Shown: in pieces, positions 33,598 through 43,042 of the stretch
How the letters are laid out: each line of letters begins with the position of its first letter
Position numbering within the stretch: the stretch's first letter is position 1
Assembly (NCBI RefSeq): GCF_002873335.1
Contig: NZ_MCUW01000068.1
Location: 13,520-77,519 of the forward strand
Source: Vibrio sp. 10N.286.49.B1
GTDB lineage: Bacteria > Pseudomonadota > Gammaproteobacteria > Enterobacterales > Vibrionaceae
DNA: 64,000 bases
Direction of reading: 5' to 3'
Translations under genes and position numbers: made by a program
The notes under the pieces: model-generated
Database searches by the model: none
The model's input: the letters and a program-made list of their open reading frames with translations, nothing else
What the model was told of the DNA's origin: nothing

Positions 33598-34149
33598 ATG
33601 AAACTAAAGTCTCTCCTGTCATTAACACTTATCTTTATACCTACTCTTGCAATGGCGACGAATGTACAAGTGGGTGGCAATGCTCGCTCCGTTTCAGTCA
33701 AAGCGCACGGTGAACTTATTTTAGACAGTGATACCATTAATTATACAGAGTGGAAAAGCCAACAAATGCTCGGTAAAGTACGCGTCATCCAAGCCATTGC
33801 TGGGCGCAGTAGTTCTAAAAAAATGAATGCAGCGTTAATGACGGCCATTACCGACGCTAAATTCCCCGAAGACAGCTATCAAACCACCACTATTATCAAT
33901 CAAGACGATGCGATTTGGGGAACCGGATCCTTCGTTAAGTCTTCAGCAGAAGACAGTAAAAAAGAATTCCCTTGGTCTTCAATGGTACTCGATGAGCATG
34001 GCCTCGTTGCCAATGCATGGCAATTACAAGAAGAAAGTTCTGCCATCATTCTGCAAGATAAGTCAGGTAAAGTCCTGTTTGTAAAAGAAGGCGTACTGAG
34101 CGATGACGAGATTAAATCCGTTCTCGGTTTAATAACACAAAGCTTATAG
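33598..34149 (+). CDS. ytfJ: YtfJ family periplasmic protein
   Basis: The 183-residue protein has a signal peptide (about residues 1-20, cleaved after AMA) and a mature thioredoxin-like fold without a CxxC motif. The conserved features are 'YTEWKSQQMLGKVRVIQAIAGRSSSKKMNAALMTAI' and 'FPWSSMVLDEHGLVANAWQLQEESSAIILQDKSGKVLFVKEG'. Its biochemical role is unknown; it is commonly kept next to ytfK. A terminator follows. Confidence 0.85.
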   Translation: MKLKSLLSLTLIFIPTLAMATNVQVGGNARSVSVKAHGELILDSDTINYTEWKSQQMLGKVRVIQAIAGRSSSKKMNAALMTAITDAKFPEDSYQTTTIINQDDAIWGTGSFVKSSAEDSKKEFPWSSMVLDEHGLVANAWQLQEESSAIILQDKSGKVLFVKEGVLSDDEIKSVLGLITQSL

Positions 34150-34165
34150 TCCCTGCGTCATTGGT

Positions 34166-34190
34166 AAAAGGGAGTATGTCTCCCTTTTAT
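34166..34190 (+). terminator. Terminator of ytfJ
   Basis: AAAAGGGAG and CTCCCTTTT pair around five bases and run into TAT, 17 bases after the stop codon. It separates ytfJ from the Zur-controlled cluster. Confidence 0.8.
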
Positions 34191-34243
34191 ATTCACAAAA
34201 AATAAAAACAATCCTACCGTTTCATCTGGCAAATTCTATCGAT

Positions 34244-34258
34244 TGTTATACTATAACA
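34244..34258. promoter_or_regulatory. Zur box in front of the zinc import cluster
   Basis: TGTTATA-C-TATAACA is a perfect palindrome and matches the core of the gammaproteobacterial Zur operator (GTTATAnTATAAC). It lies 29-43 bases before the first gene of the cluster, a place where bound Zur would block RNA polymerase. The zur gene is at 15,324 in the same window. Confidence 0.85.
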
Positions 34259-34286
34259 CTCACTTTTTCATGGAAGAGCGTAATTC

Positions 34287-34580
34287 GTGCCACATACTCC
34301 AGCCACAACATCGAGTACACATTTGTATTATGCGCTCGCATTGAGCCTGCTCTTACTATCGATCAACTTTATTTCAATCGACCATCGCTATGATTTTCAT
34401 GGCGATCATCAACATCATCACTGCGCGCTCTATGCAAAAGGCACACATTCCCTTCCTATTGTTGACCTCAAAGTATCGCCTATCGTCACCTACACAGTCT
34501 CAACGATAGTGTTGAATCATGGTATCGATAACACGTTGCCTCTTTCTGTTTCAGCCCGATCTCCACCTTCTACGCTGTAA
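34287..34580 (+). CDS. Small His-rich membrane protein of the zinc cluster
   Basis: The 97-residue protein has one N-terminal hydrophobic helix (YALALSLLLLSINFI) followed by a metal-binding-like motif HGDHQHHHC (about residues 38-46). The start codon is GTG with a GGAAGAG site upstream. As the first gene after a Zur box, and next to a zinc-binding periplasmic protein, it is probably an accessory zinc-uptake factor. It resembles DUF2607-type proteins of vibrios; the exact role is unknown. Confidence 0.7.
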   Translation: MPHTPATTSSTHLYYALALSLLLLSINFISIDHRYDFHGDHQHHHCALYAKGTHSLPIVDLKVSPIVTYTVSTIVLNHGIDNTLPLSVSARSPPSTL

Positions 34581-34636
34581 ACCATACGGCCGACACCAAT
34601 AAATATATTTACTCAGATTTTTAACAAGGACTCACC

Positions 34637-35281
34637 ATGAAACTACGTATGACTTTACTGGCAACGATGATTGTCTCTTCTACGGCAATGGCAAATGACG
34701 AATTTCGCCAGCACGATGCTCATGTCCACGGGCAAGTAGCAATGAACATTGCTCAAGACGGTCAAGATTTATTGTTTGAAATTACTGCACCAGGTGCTGA
34801 TGTCGTCGGATTTGAGCATACCGCGAATACTGAGGCTGAAAAAAAGAAGATCGCAAACGCAGAAATGCTCCTAGCAAAAGCTGATAATATCTTCACGCTA
34901 CCTAGCTCACTCGGCTGTACTAGTGTTGATACTCACATTGAGCATGGGTTAAGCGCTCACGACGAACACAGTGACCATGATGATCACGGACATGACGATC
35001 ATGAACACGACAAGCATGACGATCATGGACATGACGACCATGGGCACGATAATCACGCCGATCATAGTGACCACGACCACGACCACGACCAGCATGATGG
35101 ACACGGTGAATTCACTGTGCAATATCAATTTACTTGTTCGAACCTGACAGACCTCTCAGAAATTGAAACGCAATGGTTTACTCATTTCCCTTCAACTGAG
35201 AAGATATCCGTCAACTTGTTTACAGATAAAGGCCAGTCGGCTCGCGAACTGAATTCAACATCGACCACAATCAAATTTTAA
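34637..35281 (+). CDS. zrgA: Periplasmic zinc-binding protein ZrgA (DUF2796)
   Basis: The 214-residue protein has a cleavable signal peptide (about residues 1-19, ends AMA), a DUF2796-type N-terminal domain starting DEFRQHDAHVHGQVAMNIAQDGQ, and a very long His/Asp-rich stretch of about 45 residues (repeats of HDDHGHDDH) that can bind many zinc ions. A short C-terminal domain with a conserved Cys follows. In Vibrio cholerae the zrg operon imports zinc under Zur control and this type of protein is the periplasmic zinc collector. A hairpin (CGCCCTG/CAGGGCG, 35304-35328) separates it from the ATPase gene and may lower expression of the transporter part. Confidence 0.82.
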   Translation: MKLRMTLLATMIVSSTAMANDEFRQHDAHVHGQVAMNIAQDGQDLLFEITAPGADVVGFEHTANTEAEKKKIANAEMLLAKADNIFTLPSSLGCTSVDTHIEHGLSAHDEHSDHDDHGHDDHEHDKHDDHGHDDHGHDNHADHSDHDHDHDQHDGHGEFTVQYQFTCSNLTDLSEIETQWFTHFPSTEKISVNLFTDKGQSARELNSTSTTIKF

Positions 35282-35345
35282 ACGCATTCCGTTTGAGTCA
35301 CCTCGCCCTGTATGTTTTATGCAGGGCGTCGTCAATGAGGTCTTT

Positions 35346-36035
35346 ATGACGAAAGTAATTGAGCTCAGCAATGTCACCTTTTGCTGGCAAAAAAATCAGC
35401 CTCCAACACTTGAGATTCCAGAGCTCATCATTGAGCAAGGCGAACACCTGTTTTTAAAAGGACCAAGTGGTAGTGGAAAATCCACATTGTTGAGTCTTCT
35501 AACCGGTATTAATACGGCCACATCTGGCGATATAAAAACACTCGGACAATCACTGAGTCAATTATCGTCTCGTCACCGTGATCGTTTTCGTGCCGACCAC
35601 ATTGGCTACATATTTCAACAATTTAACTTAATTCCATATTTGTCGGTGATTGACAATGTGACCCTACCTTGCGAGTTCTCTCAACACCGTCGCAATAAAG
35701 TCTCTGGCTCTATTCAAAACGAAGCCAAGCATCTACTTGAACAATTGAGGCTATCAAAAGATTTGTGGGTTAAGCCAGTCACTGAACTGAGCATAGGACA
35801 GCAGCAAAGAGTCGCGGCGGCACGTGCTTTGATTGGTCAACCCGAGTTTTTAATTGCCGACGAACCCACGTCTGCCCTTGATCATGATAACCGAGAAGCA
35901 TTCATCGAGTTACTCATGGAACAAGCCAATAAAGCGCACTCAACTCTAGTGTTTGTCAGTCACGATCCGAGTCTGGAATCACTGTTTAGTCGCAGTGAAA
36001 ACCTCACCGATCTCAATCAAGCGAGGCAATCATGA
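35346..36035 (+). CDS. Zinc-cluster ABC transporter ATPase
   Basis: The 229-residue ATPase belongs to the MacB/LolD group, with Walker A GPSGSGKST (about residues 38-46), the signature LSIGQQQR and Walker B FLIADEP. The start at 35346 follows a GAGG site. It pairs with the FtsX-type permease that starts within its last codons (ATGAG overlap). Together they are the transport part of the zrg-type system. The gene is part of the Zur-box operon. Confidence 0.85.
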   Translation: MTKVIELSNVTFCWQKNQPPTLEIPELIIEQGEHLFLKGPSGSGKSTLLSLLTGINTATSGDIKTLGQSLSQLSSRHRDRFRADHIGYIFQQFNLIPYLSVIDNVTLPCEFSQHRRNKVSGSIQNEAKHLLEQLRLSKDLWVKPVTELSIGQQQRVAAARALIGQPEFLIADEPTSALDHDNREAFIELLMEQANKAHSTLVFVSHDPSLESLFSRSENLTDLNQARQS

Positions 36036-37291
36036 GTATCACGATTAAACTGGCATGGAAAAGCCTACTCAATCGTAAAACCACCGCCATGCTAACGGTC
36101 TTGACCGTCGCTATCTCAGTGATTTTATTAATGGGTGTTGAGCGTATTCGAACGCAAGCAAAAAGCAGCTTTGCCAATACTATTTCTGGTACAGACCTCA
36201 TAGTAGGTGGACGTTCGGGTCAAATAAATTTATTGCTATATTCTGTTTTCCGTATTGGCAATGCCACGAATAATATTGACTGGAAAAGCTATGAAGAATT
36301 TAGCCAACACAAGGCTGTGGACTGGACAATTCCAATCTCTCTGGGTGACTCTCATAAAGGTTTCAGGGTCATGGGTACCGACCACAGTTATTTTGAGCAT
36401 TACCAGTATGGCCAAAAACAAGCATTAACCTTTGCCAAAGGCCACGAGTTCAATACGGTATTTGAAACCGTTTTGGGATCGGATGTCGCAAAGTCATTAG
36501 GCTACGACATAGGCAGTGATATCATCATCGCACACGGCATCAGCGATGTGAGCTTTAGTCGTCATGATAACCTTCCCTTTACCGTTGTTGGTATCTTAGC
36601 GCCAACCGGTACACCCGTCGATAAAACGGTCCATGTCTCACTGGGTGCCATTGAGGCGATTCATGTTGGGTGGGAGTCCGGTGCTAACCTAGGCAATGCC
36701 CCGAGCAAAGCGCAGTTAGAAAAAATGGATTTTCAACCAAAACAAATCACCGCAATGTTGGTTGGTCTAAAGAGTAAGATTCAGACTTTTGCTTTGCAGC
36801 GACAAATCAATACTTATAAACAAGAACCACTGAGTGCCATCATGCCGGGTATTGCTTTGCATGAATTATGGGGACTCATGAGTGTCGCTGAGCAAGCTTT
36901 GCTCATCGTGTCGATCTTTGTAGTGATAGCAGGGTTGATGGGTATGCTGTCTAGCCTACTAACGAGTTTACAAGAACGTCGACGTGAGATGGCTATCTTA
37001 CGAGCAATGGGAGCCAGACCAAGGCATGTCTTTGCCCTACTGGTCAGCGAAGCCACTGTGTTAACAACCATTGGTATCACATTGGGTGTTGCAGGGACTT
37101 ATGCATTATTAGCCATTGCAAGTCCGGTCATTGCGTCGCATTATGGCATCCATATTGCGTTAACAGGCATCACTAGCCATGAATGGCTATTACTTGGTTT
37201 TGTGCAGTTGGCTGGAATCATTATTGGTTTCTTCCCTGCTTTACGCGCCTACCAACAATCTTTAAGTGATGGTATGACCATCCGTGTATGA
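36032..37291 (+). CDS. Zinc-cluster ABC permease (FtsX/MacB type)
   Basis: The 419-residue protein has the FtsX-family layout: one N-terminal helix (about residues 18-38, AMLTVLTVAISVILLMGV), a large periplasmic domain, and three C-terminal helices (about 290-410), with the cytoplasmic motif 'QERRREMAILRAMGARPRHVFALLVSEA'. This type usually does mechanical work on periplasmic partners instead of forming a solute channel, which is unusual for a metal importer. In V. cholerae the zrg genes are nevertheless needed for zinc uptake. It overlaps both neighbours. Confidence 0.83.
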   Translation: MSITIKLAWKSLLNRKTTAMLTVLTVAISVILLMGVERIRTQAKSSFANTISGTDLIVGGRSGQINLLLYSVFRIGNATNNIDWKSYEEFSQHKAVDWTIPISLGDSHKGFRVMGTDHSYFEHYQYGQKQALTFAKGHEFNTVFETVLGSDVAKSLGYDIGSDIIIAHGISDVSFSRHDNLPFTVVGILAPTGTPVDKTVHVSLGAIEAIHVGWESGANLGNAPSKAQLEKMDFQPKQITAMLVGLKSKIQTFALQRQINTYKQEPLSAIMPGIALHELWGLMSVAEQALLIVSIFVVIAGLMGMLSSLLTSLQERRREMAILRAMGARPRHVFALLVSEATVLTTIGITLGVAGTYALLAIASPVIASHYGIHIALTGITSHEWLLLGFVQLAGIIIGFFPALRAYQQSLSDGMTIRV

Positions 37292-37301
37292 TGAGACCTT
37301 T

Positions 37302-37823
37302 ATGAACCTATTAGTTCGAACGATGTGTGTCTTCACCCTGGCATTTGGAGGGCTCCAGGCTCCTGCAATCGCACAAGAGGATGCGCAGACCGATAGTGAA
37401 ATCTTAACGCTAGATTGGATTGATTTAATCCCAGAAGCAGAGCGTAATCAATTTGATGCGATCGGTATGCCGGTGACGAATCACTCTGGCGGGCAGATGG
37501 AGCAATCCATGATTGGCTCAGTCAGGCCAGAATTAAATGGCAGTACCGTAAAAATTCCTGGATTTGTGGTTCCACTAGAAGGAGATGAGGATACGGTTAC
37601 CGAGTTTCTACTGGTGCCATACTTTGGCGCATGTATTCATGTACCGCCACCGCCACCAAACCAAATCATTTACGTGAAATTTAAACAAGGTGCCCCTGTG
37701 CATCGACTTTGGGATGTCATCTACGTCGTGGGGACATTGAAAACAGAGACCGTCAATTCAGAGCTAGCCGAAACTGGCTACTTAATTGAAGGCCTCAGCA
37801 TTGAAGATTACGATGACAACTAG
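37302..37823 (+). CDS. Periplasmic DUF3299 protein of the zinc cluster
   Basis: The 173-residue protein has a signal peptide (about residues 1-24, ends AIA) and a DUF3299 domain with 'LTLDWIDLIPEAE', 'VKIPGFVVPLEGDEDTVTEFLLVPYFGACIHVPPPPPNQIIYV' and a Cys-x-His pair (CIHVPPPPPNQ), a likely metal site. The start at 37302 fits the signal peptide. It is the last gene of the Zur-box operon; in vibrios such a protein accompanies the zinc importer. The exact role is unknown. Confidence 0.78.
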   Translation: MNLLVRTMCVFTLAFGGLQAPAIAQEDAQTDSEILTLDWIDLIPEAERNQFDAIGMPVTNHSGGQMEQSMIGSVRPELNGSTVKIPGFVVPLEGDEDTVTEFLLVPYFGACIHVPPPPPNQIIYVKFKQGAPVHRLWDVIYVVGTLKTETVNSELAETGYLIEGLSIEDYDDN

Positions 37824-37875
37824 AATCTACGCAACAATTGCGTAACGAAAACAACAGTTTGCTAGTGTATCTCAT

Positions 37876-37980
37876 TTAGCCAATGTAGGTAGAGAGATAC
37901 GCTAGCACGCCAATGTAAACACAGAGCAACAGGGCTGTTGAGATGTGTTTCTTGAATTTATACTCTCTTGAGTAATTCAT
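37876..37980 (-). CDS. 34-residue single-helix membrane protein
   Basis: The ATG at 37980 has an almost ideal ribosome binding site (AAGGAGGG, six bases before the start). The product begins MNYSREYKFKKHISTALLLC, then continues VYIGVLAYLSTYIG, a basic N-terminus and one membrane-spanning helix. The reading frame ends in TAA just after the helix. It stands alone in a 346-base gap on the strand opposite to its neighbours. No family was recognised, but the start signal and clean topology make a real gene likely. Confidence 0.65.
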   Translation of the reverse strand: MNYSREYKFKKHISTALLLCVYIGVLAYLSTYIG

Positions 37981-38169
37981 AAACTCCCTCCTTACTCACC
38001 CACTAAATTTAACAAATATTTATCATTTATCCTAGGTTTTTTTACAACCTAACCCCTCTAATTATTAAAGCGGAAAATAGCTCACATAAATAGCACTAGT
38101 CATTTTGAGCAAACCCCGTTAAATTTATGACTTCCCTTCACTCTTATTCAGACGGTTAAGTGCATAACT

Positions 38170-39078
38170 ATGAGTAACCTATCGGCCGGCAGCTCATCTC
38201 CAACAGCTGAACCTACCGCTCATCACTATGAGCAAAAAAATCAAAAAAAGAGTTCGCCGATGCGCGACAGCGCCAGTCGAATCAAAGCCATTGCACAGAC
38301 TCACATCCTTGATGCACTTATTACTGAAGAAGCGTCAGAAAAAAGTGTCTTCGAGCGTGCTATTTTGCGGGATAAGCAACGAAAAGAGCAACGTCAGAAA
38401 AACCTAGAGCATATCGTAAAGCTAGCACTGCAAGCGTGTAATAGTGAGGTGGCTAGTGAGCCAGATTTTGATTGGTTACTGCGGTTTTTTGATATGGCTC
38501 AGGATATCCATAATACCTCGATGCAAAAACTGTGGGCACAGGTACTGAAGCGAGAGGTAACCAATCCTGGCTCCACCTCTATGAAAGCCTTAAAAACCCT
38601 CAAAGATATGACGCCTAAAGAGGCGCAAACCTTGCAACGCGCTGCCTCACTTGCCTGCAGCTTTGGTGCTGACAGCAGCAGAAAATTACTACTCGGCATC
38701 AAGCATCATGCCGGGCTGTTTAGTTTTTCAAAAAGAGACAGTTTCGATGAACTGAGCTTGGGTGAATTTAATCTTCCCTACTCCAGTCTATTATTGTTAA
38801 TCGAGCTAGGTATTCTTCTCGGTACGGAACTCGAATCCGGCGAGATTGCGCAAGAGCCAGCCTTAAATCTCAATTACCAAGGTAGCGAGTTTCAACTGCA
38901 ATCTAAGTTAAAAGGCATTAGGCTCACCTATTATCGTTTTACCCCAACAGGCAACGAACTATGCCAACTGCTGGGGCACCGCGGAAACATGCAGTATCAA
39001 GAGAAGTTGGTGAACCTACTCAATAGGAAATTCACCGTTGCTGGCGAAGCCGCCACTTCTTTTCATCACAAGGTATAA
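38170..39078 (+). CDS. TIGR03899 family protein
   Basis: The 302-residue cytoplasmic protein is a conserved gammaproteobacterial protein of the TIGR03899 type. It has a disordered, polar N-terminus, a helical middle with the family pattern 'PDFDWLLRFFDMAQDIHNTSMQKLWAQVLKREVTNPGSTSMKALKTLKDMTPKEAQTLQRAASLA', and a C-terminal part with 'LRLTYYRFTPTGNELCQLL'. The function is unknown. It converges on cysC; a hairpin (AATATGCT/AGCATATT, 39093-39119) lies between them. Confidence 0.75.
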   Translation: MSNLSAGSSSPTAEPTAHHYEQKNQKKSSPMRDSASRIKAIAQTHILDALITEEASEKSVFERAILRDKQRKEQRQKNLEHIVKLALQACNSEVASEPDFDWLLRFFDMAQDIHNTSMQKLWAQVLKREVTNPGSTSMKALKTLKDMTPKEAQTLQRAASLACSFGADSSRKLLLGIKHHAGLFSFSKRDSFDELSLGEFNLPYSSLLLLIELGILLGTELESGEIAQEPALNLNYQGSEFQLQSKLKGIRLTYYRFTPTGNELCQLLGHRGNMQYQEKLVNLLNRKFTVAGEAATSFHHKV

Positions 39079-39146
39079 CGGACAGCGCCGCCAATATGCT
39101 GCGATGAAAAGAGCATATTGACCCACATACGCGACATCGATTTAAA

Positions 39147-39764
39147 TTAAGCGATGATATTCTTTGCTTTCAAGACGGCTAAACACTCAGTGACCAACGT
39201 TGCCACATCGTGATCACTCGCTTGAAGGTGTATGTCAGGTTGAAGGGGCTGCTCATACTTAGAATCAATTCCAGTAAAATTGGCAATCTCTCCCGCACGT
39301 GCTTTCTTGTACAATCCTTTTGGATCTCGGGATTCGCAAACCGCCAAACTTGCATCAACAAACACTTCTAGAAATTCTCCTTTTGGAAGTAAGGATTTAA
39401 CCAAAGCACGCTCTTCTCTATGCGGAGAAATAAAGGCCGATAGGACAATCAATCCTGCATCCGCCATCAGTTTTGCCAACTCACCAACACGACGAATATT
39501 TTCTCGTCGATCTTGTGCTGAAAAGCCAAGATCACGACATAAACCATGCCTAACGTTATCACCATCCAATAGATACGTATGGTGACCCAAGCGAATCAGC
39601 TCAGTTTCTAATGCCCCCGCTACCGTCGATTTACCAGCACCAGAAAGACCAGTAAACCAAAGGACGACAGGCTGCTGTTTTTTCAGCTCAGAGCGTTCCG
39701 ATTTTGTTACGTAATGCTGATGCCAAATGACGTTCTCATCTTTTTCTAAAGTAGTATCTGACAT
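39147..39764 (-). CDS. cysC: Adenylylsulfate kinase CysC
   Basis: The 205-residue enzyme phosphorylates APS to PAPS in sulfate assimilation. The P-loop is GLSGAGKST (about residues 38-46), and the APS-binding '[38 protein letters not shown]' is complete. It is the last gene of the minus-strand cysD-cysN-transporter-cysC group. No cysH or cysIJ is in the window. Confidence 0.95.
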   Translation of the reverse strand: MSDTTLEKDENVIWHQHYVTKSERSELKKQQPVVLWFTGLSGAGKSTVAGALETELIRLGHHTYLLDGDNVRHGLCRDLGFSAQDRRENIRRVGELAKLMADAGLIVLSAFISPHREERALVKSLLPKGEFLEVFVDASLAVCESRDPKGLYKKARAGEIANFTGIDSKYEQPLQPDIHLQASDHDVATLVTECLAVLKAKNIIA

Positions 39765-39797
39765 ATAAATCCTTAATTGTCACGAATCATAAAAACA

Positions 39798-41522
39798 TTA
39801 AAATGGGAAAAAATACGGAATCAGTGCTAATACCAATACGGAATAGACGATTGAAATAGGAATACCGATCCGAAGGTAATCTTTAAGCTGATAATTGCCC
39901 ACGCTGTACACCAACAAATTAGTTTGATATCCGTAAGGAGAAATGAAGCTAGCACTGGCGCCAAATAAAACGGCCATAATGAATGGCATGGGATCAACCC
40001 CATAGCCCACAGCCATGCTATAACCAATAGGAAACGCTAGGGCCGCCGCCGCATTATTGGTGATGAGCTCGGTTAGAATGAGAGTAACGAAGTAAGTCGC
40101 CACTAACGCACCAAATACCCCCCAACCATTGAACAACTCCATAAACATCTCGCCCATCCGTTCGGACAGCCCTGTCGATATCATCAGTTGAGCAATAGAT
40201 AATGCAGAGCCGACGATGACCACGATATCGGTAGGAAAACGACGTCTTAGTTCTCCGAAATTAACAATTCCGAACGCTAAAATAGCAATAAGATAGAGTG
40301 CTAGGCCCTTAATGATAGGAAGGACGTTAGTAAGCGCTAACACTATCACCGTAATGAAGCCGAACAACACATAGCTCGATTTGGCAAAATCAAGCTTAGC
40401 GCTCGAATCTAAGTCGTTGACTAACACAAACTCTTTTCGGTGCTTGCGCCTTTCATCGTCGAATCGTTTACCTGGCGCCAAGACAAGGGTATCGCCAGCT
40501 TGCAGTACAATATTACCCAATCCGCCTTCTAAGCGTTCGTGTCCACGACGAATTGCGACGACCACGGCATCAAATTTATCGCGAAAGTGACTCGATTTTA
40601 GGGTTTTATTGCAGAAAGTAGCTGAGGAACTCACCACTACCTCTAACAGGTTTTGACCGTTTAGATGATGCTGCCCAAAGAAAGTCAGGCCATTGATTTC
40701 TTGTAAGGTATTGACGCTCTCTACATCACCGCAAAATAGTAGCCTGTCTTTTGCCTTGAGTACGAAGTCCGGATCAACAGAAGCCAGCGTTTCACCATCG
40801 CGCACCACTTCAGCTAAGAATAGCTTTCTCAGTGCTCTCAAGTTATTTTCGGCAATACTGCCTCCGACTAAAGGCGACCCAGGCTCCACTCTAGCTTCCA
40901 AGAAATACGGTAAATCATCTTGGCTAATATCGTCATAGTTTGGCAGGAGATAGCTCAAGGGGATAAGCACAATCACCCCACCAATCAATACACTCAAACC
41001 AATCCAAGTCGGTGCAAAAAAGTCTAAACTGGGCAGCCCAACGTCCTCAACAAAGCTATTAATAATTAGGTTTGTTGAGGTACCAATCAGCGTTAGTGTG
41101 CCTCCTAATATTGCAGCGTAGGACAAGGGGATCAGTAACTTTGAAGGGGCGTGGCGCTGATTCCGTTTTATCGCACCGATAAGAGAAACAACAACAGCAG
41201 TATTATTGGTAAATGATGAAAGAAGCGCCGTAGAAATACCAAGCTTCGCCACAACGGAACCCAGTTTCCCTGTCGCAATAGAGCGACTAACCCAACTGAT
41301 CAGGCGTGTCTTCTCCAAAGCGGCAGAAGACATGATGAGCAGCACCAATGTCAGTAATGACGAGTTGGTGAAATTGGTCGCAATGACGCTTAACTCCGTC
41401 ATTCCTGTAATGAAGGAAATAAATGCCGCGCCAGCGAAAATAAGGCTGGGTTTAATTTTAGTGGCCACTAAGCAGCTAATGATTGACATCAATAGCGCTA
41501 AAACCACTCCTTGTTCCCACAT
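39798..41522 (-). CDS. SLC13/DASS-type transporter with TrkA-C domains
   Basis: The 574-residue membrane protein has about ten hydrophobic segments in two blocks of a DASS/ArsB-like permease, separated by two soluble TrkA-C domains (about residues 200-370, e.g. 'KLFLAEVVRDGETLASVDPDFVLKAKDRLLFCGD'). The 'SFTNNTAVV' and 'LITNNAAAALAFPI' motifs are typical of sodium/sulfate or dicarboxylate transporters. Its place between cysN and cysC strongly suggests sulfate uptake, driven by sodium. The start at 41522 follows AAGGA. Confidence 0.82.
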   Translation of the reverse strand: MWEQGVVLALLMSIISCLVATKIKPSLIFAGAAFISFITGMTELSVIATNFTNSSLLTLVLLIMSSAALEKTRLISWVSRSIATGKLGSVVAKLGISTALLSSFTNNTAVVVSLIGAIKRNQRHAPSKLLIPLSYAAILGGTLTLIGTSTNLIINSFVEDVGLPSLDFFAPTWIGLSVLIGGVIVLIPLSYLLPNYDDISQDDLPYFLEARVEPGSPLVGGSIAENNLRALRKLFLAEVVRDGETLASVDPDFVLKAKDRLLFCGDVESVNTLQEINGLTFFGQHHLNGQNLLEVVVSSSATFCNKTLKSSHFRDKFDAVVVAIRRGHERLEGGLGNIVLQAGDTLVLAPGKRFDDERRKHRKEFVLVNDLDSSAKLDFAKSSYVLFGFITVIVLALTNVLPIIKGLALYLIAILAFGIVNFGELRRRFPTDIVVIVGSALSIAQLMISTGLSERMGEMFMELFNGWGVFGALVATYFVTLILTELITNNAAAALAFPIGYSMAVGYGVDPMPFIMAVLFGASASFISPYGYQTNLLVYSVGNYQLKDYLRIGIPISIVYSVLVLALIPYFFPF

Positions 41523-41611
41523 AATCCTTATCCTCGCCAACTGACCATTTTGTCACGCACCATTCGGTGTGCTGTTGCTCGTGCTACGCCTTATAAGCTA
41601 TGGCCACAAGC

Positions 41612-43024
41612 TTATATCTTGGCATCCCACTCAGGGAAGTGCTTCAATATCAGCGATTTAAGCTCGCTTTCAAACGCCCCCATGCGCTCCTTAGGAGAAC
41701 GCTGCTGCTCAGCAAGTGCATCTCGAACTAAGCCTGCCCCTACTGTCACATTGGTGAGGCGATCGATGATGATAAAGCCACCTGTATCTTGCACGGCATC
41801 ATAATTATCAATGGCTACCGATTCAGTAAGTGACCACTCACATAGCCCAATACCATTAATTGGCAGGGTTTCAGTATCGAAAGATGCCAGCGTATTGATA
41901 TCGTATTGATGACGAACCGCTTCTAGCTGTCCTTGTGTTTTCTTGCCGGCGATTTTAATGTCGTAGGTTTTGCCTGCCGTCAATGCGTCATCCGTCATCC
42001 AGACGACATCCGCTAGCAGACGATTCGATGATGTCACTTTTGCATCTTGTTTGACGATAAGGTCACCACGGCTGATATCGATTTCATCCGTCAAGGTTAA
42101 CGTCACGGCTTGCCCTGCAAATGCTACGTCGAGATTGCCGTCGAATGTCACGATGCTTTCTATGGTCGACGTCTTTCCAGACGGCAGCGATTTTATCTCA
42201 TCGCCTACACGGATCTCTCCAGAGCCAACGGTACCAGCAAACCCACGAAAATCGAGGTTAGGGCGATTCACATACTGCACGGGGAATCGAAATTCGCCGT
42301 AGCGTTTATCTTGGTCAATATCGACGGTTTCCAATAACTCCAACAACGGCTTGCCTTGATACCACGGCATGTTCTCACCCGCGTCGACCACGTTATCGCC
42401 ATCAAGCGCTGATAACGGAATAATTTGAATATCAATGCCTTTACCGAGTTTCTCAGAAAACGCTAAATAATCATCACGAATGGACTCGAATCGCTCTTGA
42501 GAAAAGTCCACTAAATCCATTTTGTTCACGGCAACAACAAATTGCTTAAGCCCGAGTAAACTAGCAATAAAGGAATGACGACGAGTCTGATCCAACATGC
42601 CTTTACGCGCGTCAATCAAAATAACCGCAAGATCACACGTTGATGCTCCCGTAGCCATATTACGCGTATATTGTTCATGCCCTGGTGTATCAGCAATGAT
42701 GAACTTTCGTTTCTGCGTAGAGAAATAACGGTACGCCACATCAATGGTGATGCCTTGTTCACGCTCAGCTTGCAAGCCATCAACCAATAAAGCGAGATCA
42801 GGTTTGTCGCCAGTGGTTCCCACTCGTTGGCTATCCGAGTGCACCGCGGCTAGTTGATCTTCGTAAATTTGTTTCGAGTCATGGAGCAAGCGTCCAATTA
42901 AGGTACTTTTGCCATCATCCACTGAGCCACAGGTCAGGAATCGAAGTAAAGATTTGTGCTGATGCTGGTTGAGGTAACCCTCGATACCCAGCTCGGCAAG
43001 TTGTGTTTCAACTACGCTATTCAT
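41612..43024 (-). CDS. cysN: Sulfate adenylyltransferase subunit 1 CysN
   Basis: CysN is the GTPase subunit that couples GTP hydrolysis to adenylyl sulfate formation by CysD. The 470-residue protein has the EF-Tu-like G domain with G1 GSVDDGKST (about residues 33-41), G3 DTPGHEQ and G4 NKMD, and then two beta-barrel domains. It lies directly downstream of cysD with 18 bases in between. All GTP-binding motifs are intact. Confidence 0.95.
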   Translation of the reverse strand: MNSVVETQLAELGIEGYLNQHQHKSLLRFLTCGSVDDGKSTLIGRLLHDSKQIYEDQLAAVHSDSQRVGTTGDKPDLALLVDGLQAEREQGITIDVAYRYFSTQKRKFIIADTPGHEQYTRNMATGASTCDLAVILIDARKGMLDQTRRHSFIASLLGLKQFVVAVNKMDLVDFSQERFESIRDDYLAFSEKLGKGIDIQIIPLSALDGDNVVDAGENMPWYQGKPLLELLETVDIDQDKRYGEFRFPVQYVNRPNLDFRGFAGTVGSGEIRVGDEIKSLPSGKTSTIESIVTFDGNLDVAFAGQAVTLTLTDEIDISRGDLIVKQDAKVTSSNRLLADVVWMTDDALTAGKTYDIKIAGKKTQGQLEAVRHQYDINTLASFDTETLPINGIGLCEWSLTESVAIDNYDAVQDTGGFIIIDRLTNVTVGAGLVRDALAEQQRSPKERMGAFESELKSLILKHFPEWDAKI

Positions 43025-43042
43025 AATGTGTCCCTTCGATCC

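Noticed and set aside
34637..35281. The His/Asp-rich repeat as a low-complexity artefact
   Set aside because: It is embedded in a secreted protein with conserved flanking domains, directly downstream of a Zur box, so a metal-binding role is more likely.
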